From positions 992,001 through 1,056,000 of the forward strand of contig NZ_FXTC01000001.1 of NCBI RefSeq assembly GCF_900182655.1: DNA of 64,000 bases, read 5' to 3'. This stretch comes from Chryseobacterium rhizoplanae (lineage in GTDB: Bacteria; Bacteroidota; Bacteroidia; Flavobacteriales; Weeksellaceae). Position numbers and translations under genes: made by a program. Under the pieces are notes generated by a model. That model saw only the letters and a program-made list of their open reading frames with translations, was not told the origin of the DNA and made no database searches. The first letter of the stretch is position 1. The number at the start of each line of letters is the position of its first letter. This document shows positions 59,306 to 64,000 of the stretch, one piece after another.

Positions 59306-61759
59306 TTATAAAAGATCACTTATATTGGAAAGTTTCAGCATTCTTTTAATTCTTGCATCAAGCCCTTCACTGGAAAGTGTTTGTCTCAGACTGTCTACTT
59401 TGATCGGGAAACTCAGCGGAGTAAAGGAACGGGAATGTTTTAGAATAATTTCAGACTTTTCAATCCTTTTAAAAGCTTCTACAAGCCGCTGCTCCTGAAG
59501 CTGCATATTAAAAACTTCCGTATAGGCCTGTTTTATTAAAAAATGATTGGAATCATGGTCTTCCAGCACTTTAAAAATAAGTCCGGCTGAACTCTGCAAT
59601 GATTTATTGGAGCGTTGCTGCCCGGCATAATTTTGAATTACCATTCCTGAAATTACGGCAATATCCCTGAATTTTCTTCTCGCCATTTCAGCAGAATTGA
59701 TGCTTGCAATCACATCATTCATCAGATTATCTCTGGTTAAAATCTGCTGCAGATTCTCTTCATTCAAAGGGATTTCTTTATCGCTGAACAGTTCAAATCC
59801 GTAATCATTCATTGCCATCGAAAATGAAATAGGCGCCAGTTTTGAGATCCGATAAGCGATCAGTGCAGCCATTACTTCATGCACCAGGCGGCCTTCAAAA
59901 GGATACATAAACAAATGATACCCTTCACGGTTCTTAATCATTTCCACCAGAAATTCCCCTTCTTTGGGAATATGAGAATTCTTCTCCTGATTGACGAGCA
60001 ATGGATGTAAAAATTTCAGTTCTTTTTCTGAAGCCTTCGGATTTAAAGCATGAGAAAGCTTTTCTCTTAAAAAATGTCCCAGATTGGTACTTAATGGAAG
60101 TCTTCCGCCAAGATAACTCGGAACCAACGCTCTTCCTTTGGCTGCTCGTACATAAACGGTCATATCTTTGATCATTGCAACCTCCAGCGTGCGCCCAGCC
60201 AGAATAAATTTTTCTTCTTTTTTCAGTTTTGAAATGAAATATTCCTCAATCATTCCGATATACCCTCCGGAAATAAATTTCACCTTCAGCATGGCATCAC
60301 TTACAATCACCCCCATATTCATTCTGTGGAGCATGGCAATCTTTCTTGAAGTCACTTTGTAAAGACCATCTTCCATAATGACAACTTTATGAAACTCTTC
60401 ATAGTTCTTTAAAACACTGCCGCCAATCGTAAGAAATTCTAGAATACTTTTCCATTCTTCATCAAGTATTTCCTGAAAGGCATATACTTTTTTGATTCTT
60501 TCGTAGAGTTCATCAGGATAAAAACCGTCTCCAACAGCCAGTGTCATCAGAAACTGAACCAGAACATCAAAGCATAAGACCTGTGGTTCTCTGGGCTCAA
60601 CGACTTTCTGCTTTACAGCTTCTTTTAAAGCAGAAACTTCAATGAGTTCCAAAGAATGGGTAGGAACACAATAGATTCTGGAAGTTTCAAAAGGGGAGTG
60701 TCCGCTGCGTCCGGCCCGTTGTAAAAAACGTGCAACGCCTTTGGCAGATCCTACCTGAATGACCGTATCTACAGGTTTAAAATCAATCCCAAGATCCAGT
60801 GATGATGTGGATACAACCGCTTTTAATTTGCCGGAACTTAGATTTTCTTCAATCCAGATTCTCAAATGCGCATCAATGGAACTGTGATGAATAGCAATCT
60901 GTCCCGCAAAGTCAGGGTAGGCATCCAATAAAAGCTGATACCACATTTCACTCTGGCTTCTGGTATTTGTAAAAACAATGGTAGATTTTGATTCCAGAAT
61001 AATCGGAACAACTTTATCAGCAAGCTTATTCCCAAGATGTCCTGCCCATGGTAATATTTCAATTTCATCTGGGAAAACCGGGAGAATATCTATTTTTTTC
61101 TGCTCTTTGGCAGTAATTTTTGTCTTTTTACCATCATAAGGAATAAGAACTTCCATGGCTTCATCCAGATTTCCGATGGTTGCTGTAATTCCCCAGATTT
61201 TTATCTTCGGAACATATTTTCTAAGCTGGGAAATGGCGAGTTCCACCATAACACCGCGTTTTGAACCTAATAATTCATGCCATTCATCCACAGCCACACA
61301 TTTCATCTCTGTGAAAAAACGGTCATTATTTTTCTGGGCGAGAAGCAAATGAAGGCTTTCGGGAGTTACAACAAGAATTTCAGGCATTTTCTTGGCCTGT
61401 TGCTGTCTTACTTTCGGATCAGTATCTCCGTTTCTTACGCCTACAGCCCAATCAAGTCCTATTTCATCAATCGCTTCCTGCATCGCTTTTGCAATGTCTT
61501 TGGATAAAGACCGCAATGGAGTAATCCAGATCATTTTCAAGCCCTTCTTGTATTGCTCAGGATAATTCAGAAAGTCTGAAACCAAAGCTAAAAAAACGGA
61601 AAAAGTCTTTCCGAAACCAGTGGGAGCGACTACCATTCCGCTATAGCCGTTTCCGAATTTCTTCCAGGTTTCAAGTTGGAATTTAAAAGGGGCAATACCT
61701 TTATCAGTCATCCATTGTTGGATGATTTTTAATCCGTCGCTATGTTCAAAAGCTGCCAA
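59306..61759 (-). CDS. Ligase-associated DNA damage response DEXH-box helicase (Lhr type)
   Basis: 817 aa. RecA-like domain 1 has Walker A APTGFGKT (Lys51) and DEWHELLGSKRGVMVE. Domain 2 has TNTRSQSEMWYQLL, STSSLDLGIDFKPVD and QRAGRSGHSP. It is followed by the Lhr core and a C-terminal domain (about 560-817). Such helicases act with a dedicated DNA ligase and nucleases in the repair of DNA damage. It belongs to the same minus-strand group as the ligase and exonuclease genes. Confidence 0.9.
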   Translation of the reverse strand: MAAFEHSDGLKIIQQWMTDKGIAPFKFQLETWKKFGNGYSGMVVAPTGFGKTFSVFLALVSDFLNYPEQYKKGLKMIWITPLRSLSKDIAKAMQEAIDEIGLDWAVGVRNGDTDPKVRQQQAKKMPEILVVTPESLHLLLAQKNNDRFFTEMKCVAVDEWHELLGSKRGVMVELAISQLRKYVPKIKIWGITATIGNLDEAMEVLIPYDGKKTKITAKEQKKIDILPVFPDEIEILPWAGHLGNKLADKVVPIILESKSTIVFTNTRSQSEMWYQLLLDAYPDFAGQIAIHHSSIDAHLRIWIEENLSSGKLKAVVSTSSLDLGIDFKPVDTVIQVGSAKGVARFLQRAGRSGHSPFETSRIYCVPTHSLELIEVSALKEAVKQKVVEPREPQVLCFDVLVQFLMTLAVGDGFYPDELYERIKKVYAFQEILDEEWKSILEFLTIGGSVLKNYEEFHKVVIMEDGLYKVTSRKIAMLHRMNMGVIVSDAMLKVKFISGGYIGMIEEYFISKLKKEEKFILAGRTLEVAMIKDMTVYVRAAKGRALVPSYLGGRLPLSTNLGHFLREKLSHALNPKASEKELKFLHPLLVNQEKNSHIPKEGEFLVEMIKNREGYHLFMYPFEGRLVHEVMAALIAYRISKLAPISFSMAMNDYGFELFSDKEIPLNEENLQQILTRDNLMNDVIASINSAEMARRKFRDIAVISGMVIQNYAGQQRSNKSLQSSAGLIFKVLEDHDSNHFLIKQAYTEVFNMQLQEQRLVEAFKRIEKSEIILKHSRSFTPLSFPIKVDSLRQTLSSEGLDARIKRMLKLSNISDLL

Positions 61760-61781
61760 TTCTATTATTATTTTAAATATT

Positions 61782-62093
61782 AACGCAATAGACGCTAAGA
61801 GTTTATATTTGTTTTAATGTTTTTCGATCGCAAGAGCGTTTCACTAAGCAGAGACTGTATTTTAATTCATGTTTTAAAAGCTATTTCTGCTTTACTATCT
61901 TTTTAAAGCTACACTTCTGTTTTTATTTAAATTTTAACACAAAGAGCCGCACCAAGGATTTATAGGAAACTGTTTAAATGTTTGATCGCAATGACGTTTC
62001 ACTCAGCAAAATCAATACTTCGCTATAGCTGAACGAAGTGCCTTTGCGAACGAAATATTACTAATAAGTTAAAAAACCTTGCGCCATTGCGTT
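61782..62093. repeat. Composite inverted-repeat element between helicase and ligase genes
   Basis: AACGCAAT..GACGCTAAG (61782-61799) pairs with the complement of 62078-62093, allowing two gaps. Inside, GATCGCAA..CGTTTCACT.AGCA occurs twice in direct order (near 61828 and 61980), so two copies seem to be nested. No ORF. Confidence 0.55.
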
Positions 62094-62099
62094 ATAATA

Positions 62100-63680
62100 T
62101 TATTGTATTAATTTTTTAATTTCTTCAAGAGAATCAATCTCATCTACTTTTTTATCTTTCCGCCACCGTACAATTCTCGGAAACCGAAGAGCAACGCCAC
62201 TTTTATGACGATTGCTGAAACCTATTCCTTCAAAAGCAATTTCAAAGACCAGTTCTGCTTTTACGGTTCTCACAGGCCCGAATTTCTCAATGGCATTTTT
62301 GGTAACAAACCTGCTTACTTCCATGATTTCTTTATCTGTAAGCCCAGAATATGCTTTAGCTATGGTAACCAGTGCATCTCCGTTTTTTACAGCAAAAGTA
62401 TAATCGGTATAGTAAGCGCTTCGTCTGCCGCTTCCTTTTTGAGCATAAATAAGCACTGCATCAATGGTAAAAGGATTGATTTTCCACTTCCACCAGTCGC
62501 CCTTTTTCCGTCCCGAATGGTAGGGTGAATTTTTTTGTTTTAACATCAATCCTTCACTGTTTACTTCTCTTGAATTGTCACGAAGCAAATCCAGTTCTTC
62601 CCATTTTTCAAAGTCAAGGCTTTTGGAAATTTTGATGTTCTGAGGACTTTCATTTAATAATAATTCTTCAAGCAAAGCTCTTCTTGTGGAAATGGGTTTC
62701 TCCCTCAGATCGTTATTTTCAAGCTCTAATAGATCATAAGCAAAAACTTCTATCGGAATTTCCGACAGCATTTTTTTAGTTAAAGTCTTTCTGTTTAATC
62801 TTTTTTGTAATTCATTGAAATTTAAAACCTTACCGTCTTTTACTGCAAGTATTTCTCCATCTATCACAAAGTTGCCTTTCATGGCTTTTACAACTTCTGT
62901 GATTTCAGGAAACTGTTCCGTAACAAGCTCTTCACCTCTTGACCATATGAAGACTTCATCATTTCTCCGGATGATCTGTCCGCGTATTCCATCCCATTTG
63001 TATTCTACCAGCCATTCATCAGAATTTCCCAGTTCGTCAGGCTTTTTTTCCAAAGGATAGGCAAGACAGAAAGGATAAGGTTTTGAATTATCAGGGTTCA
63101 CATTTTCGGCATCAACAAGTTCTTTAAAAGAGACTTCATCGGGCAGCCATTTTCCCATTAAGCTATGCATCAGAGCACTTGATTCCTGGCCGGAAAACTT
63201 TGTCAGAGCATTGATCAGGGTTTTATCTGATACCCCGATTCTGAAACTTCCGCCAATTAATTTATTGAAAATCAATCGTTCAGTATAATCCAGACCGTTC
63301 CATGAATGCAGTACAAATTCTTTTTTTTCTGTATCTGTCTTTCCTTTTAAACCGACAATATCATTCATCCATTCTGATAAGGTACGCTCTATATTTTCCC
63401 TAGGAGGTGGAAGAATCAATGATAATGTTTCCCCAAGATCTCCTACAGAAGAATAAGATTCCTGAAACAGCCAATAAGGAAGTTTTGTGATTTCCAGAGC
63501 CCATTCTTTCATGTAATTGGTATTTACATTTCTCTTGGGTCGTTTTCCTGTAAACAAGGCAATAAACCATACTTTATCTTCATCAGGGGCACGTTCCAGA
63601 TAATCGATGATGGCATCAATTTTAGCATTGGTCTTATTGGTGGTTTCCAAAGCGTTGATAAGGTCTGCAAAATGTCTCAT
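62100..63680 (-). CDS. ATP-dependent DNA ligase (ligase-associated repair cluster)
   Basis: 526 aa. N-terminal DNA-binding domain (1-190), then the nucleotidyltransferase domain with motif I EYKWDGIRG (Lys228), motif III ...VIDGEILAV and motifs IV-V (NSEGLMLKQKNSPYHSGRKKGDWWKWK), then an OB-fold. It seals nicks with ATP, unlike the NAD-dependent LigA used in replication. It overlaps the exonuclease gene by four bases (ATGA), so the two are translationally coupled. Confidence 0.9.
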   Translation of the reverse strand: MRHFADLINALETTNKTNAKIDAIIDYLERAPDEDKVWFIALFTGKRPKRNVNTNYMKEWALEITKLPYWLFQESYSSVGDLGETLSLILPPPRENIERTLSEWMNDIVGLKGKTDTEKKEFVLHSWNGLDYTERLIFNKLIGGSFRIGVSDKTLINALTKFSGQESSALMHSLMGKWLPDEVSFKELVDAENVNPDNSKPYPFCLAYPLEKKPDELGNSDEWLVEYKWDGIRGQIIRRNDEVFIWSRGEELVTEQFPEITEVVKAMKGNFVIDGEILAVKDGKVLNFNELQKRLNRKTLTKKMLSEIPIEVFAYDLLELENNDLREKPISTRRALLEELLLNESPQNIKISKSLDFEKWEELDLLRDNSREVNSEGLMLKQKNSPYHSGRKKGDWWKWKINPFTIDAVLIYAQKGSGRRSAYYTDYTFAVKNGDALVTIAKAYSGLTDKEIMEVSRFVTKNAIEKFGPVRTVKAELVFEIAFEGIGFSNRHKSGVALRFPRIVRWRKDKKVDEIDSLEEIKKLIQ

Positions 63681-64000
63681 GATTCCGGGGTTTCAAGGGT
63701 TTCTTTTTCAGATTCTTCTTCGTCTTCTCCAAATAAGGTTTCCACAACATCTGCTTTGACTCCGATTTCATTCAAATATTTTGAAAAAACTTCAGTTTGT
63801 CCGTGTGTAACGTGTACAAGTTCAGCTTCTGTGGCTTTTACAGTCTGTAATAAACCTTTCCAGTCTGCATGGTCACTCATGGCAAAGCCTGCATCTGCAC
63901 TCCGCCATCTTCTGGCACCGCGAACCTGCATCCAGCCGGAGCATATTGCAGTAGCCGGATCAGGAATTTTTTTAATGATATTACTGTCGAGTAAAGCGGG
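63677..64000 (-). CDS. Ligase-associated DNA damage response exonuclease, 3' part only
   Basis: The reading frame stays open from 63677 to the window end, so the first ATG here is not the start. It is a beta-CASP metallo-beta-lactamase-type protein. The visible C-terminus includes CSGWMQVRGARRWRSADAGFAMSDHADWKGLLQTV, with the SDHADW motif, and a VHVTHGQTEVF segment. It completes the set of pdeM, helicase, ligase and nuclease. The start and the metal-binding N-terminal half lie outside. Confidence 0.88.
   Translation of the reverse strand, partial: PALLDSNIIKKIPDPATAICSGWMQVRGARRWRSADAGFAMSDHADWKGLLQTVKATEAELVHVTHGQTEVFSKYLNEIGVKADVVETLFGEDEEESEKETLETPES

Noticed and set aside
1..64000. CRISPR arrays, tRNA/rRNA genes, prophage or complete insertion sequences
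   Set aside because: No regularly spaced direct repeats, no cloverleaf or rRNA-like sequence and no transposase, integrase or phage structural gene were seen in any frame.

Overview
The window looks like a chromosomal segment of a Bacteroidota member of the Chryseobacterium / Weeksellaceae type. The evidence is the low GC, the TAnnTTTG-type promoter boxes, cargo with type IX secretion C-terminal domains (metalloprotease, endonuclease I), bacillithiol-linked proteins, and the ligase-associated DNA repair cluster. I see no rRNA, tRNA, CRISPR array, phage or intact insertion sequence.

Layout. 0-6.4 kb: a helical-repeat protein, then the leucine operon leuA-leuC-leuD-leuB, with a short inverted-repeat element lodged between leuC and leuD. 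6.4-9.8 kb: DUF4230 protein, thioredoxin-like protein, MazG-like pyrophosphohydrolase, and a two-gene unit encoding a lipoprotein with a TNT (NAD glycohydrolase toxin) domain and a small Cys-rich partner. 10-17 kb: secreted zinc metalloprotease, acyl-CoA dehydrogenase, secreted endonuclease I. 17-22 kb: SatD/DUF3307 pair with a repeated operator, purC, purF, glycerophosphodiesterase. 22-26 kb: four tandem outer-membrane beta-barrel paralogues, each with its own terminator and a shared sigma-54-like box. A fifth such box has no gene behind it. 26-32.7 kb: aroB, rRNA pseudouridine synthase, nicotinamidase, DEAD-box helicase, and a compact bacillithiol/DinB/YtxJ/Crp operon.

32.8-36.8 kb: MocR regulator divergent from an EamA transporter, a small lipoprotein, a Crp/Fnr regulator and a decayed copy of that regulator. 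37-46 kb: a general-stress island, all on the plus strand (KGG-type protein, YciE/DUF892 protein, two unknown small proteins, large catalase, CinA-like protein, two SDRs, small lipoprotein, FAD-Rieske oxidoreductase, DUF6766 protein). Its first promoter and that of the small lipoprotein carry the same ATGAC-N4-GTCAT site about 41-42 bases before the predicted start.

46-57 kb: regulators and their divergent targets (AraC with a secreted flavodoxin-RidA fusion; MocR with cupin, DapA-like and mini-thioredoxin genes; a second AraC with a nitrilase; TetR with a three-gene membrane/rhodanese operon), a pyridoxamine-oxidase-like stress protein and an MFS efflux pump. 57.6-64 kb: ligase-associated repair genes pdeM, Lhr-type helicase, ATP-dependent DNA ligase and the 3' part of the beta-CASP exonuclease, with a phosphoglycerate mutase between pdeM and the helicase. 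Many intergenic gaps hold short inverted-repeat elements.

All names come from reading the sequence and recalled family motifs; no database search was run.
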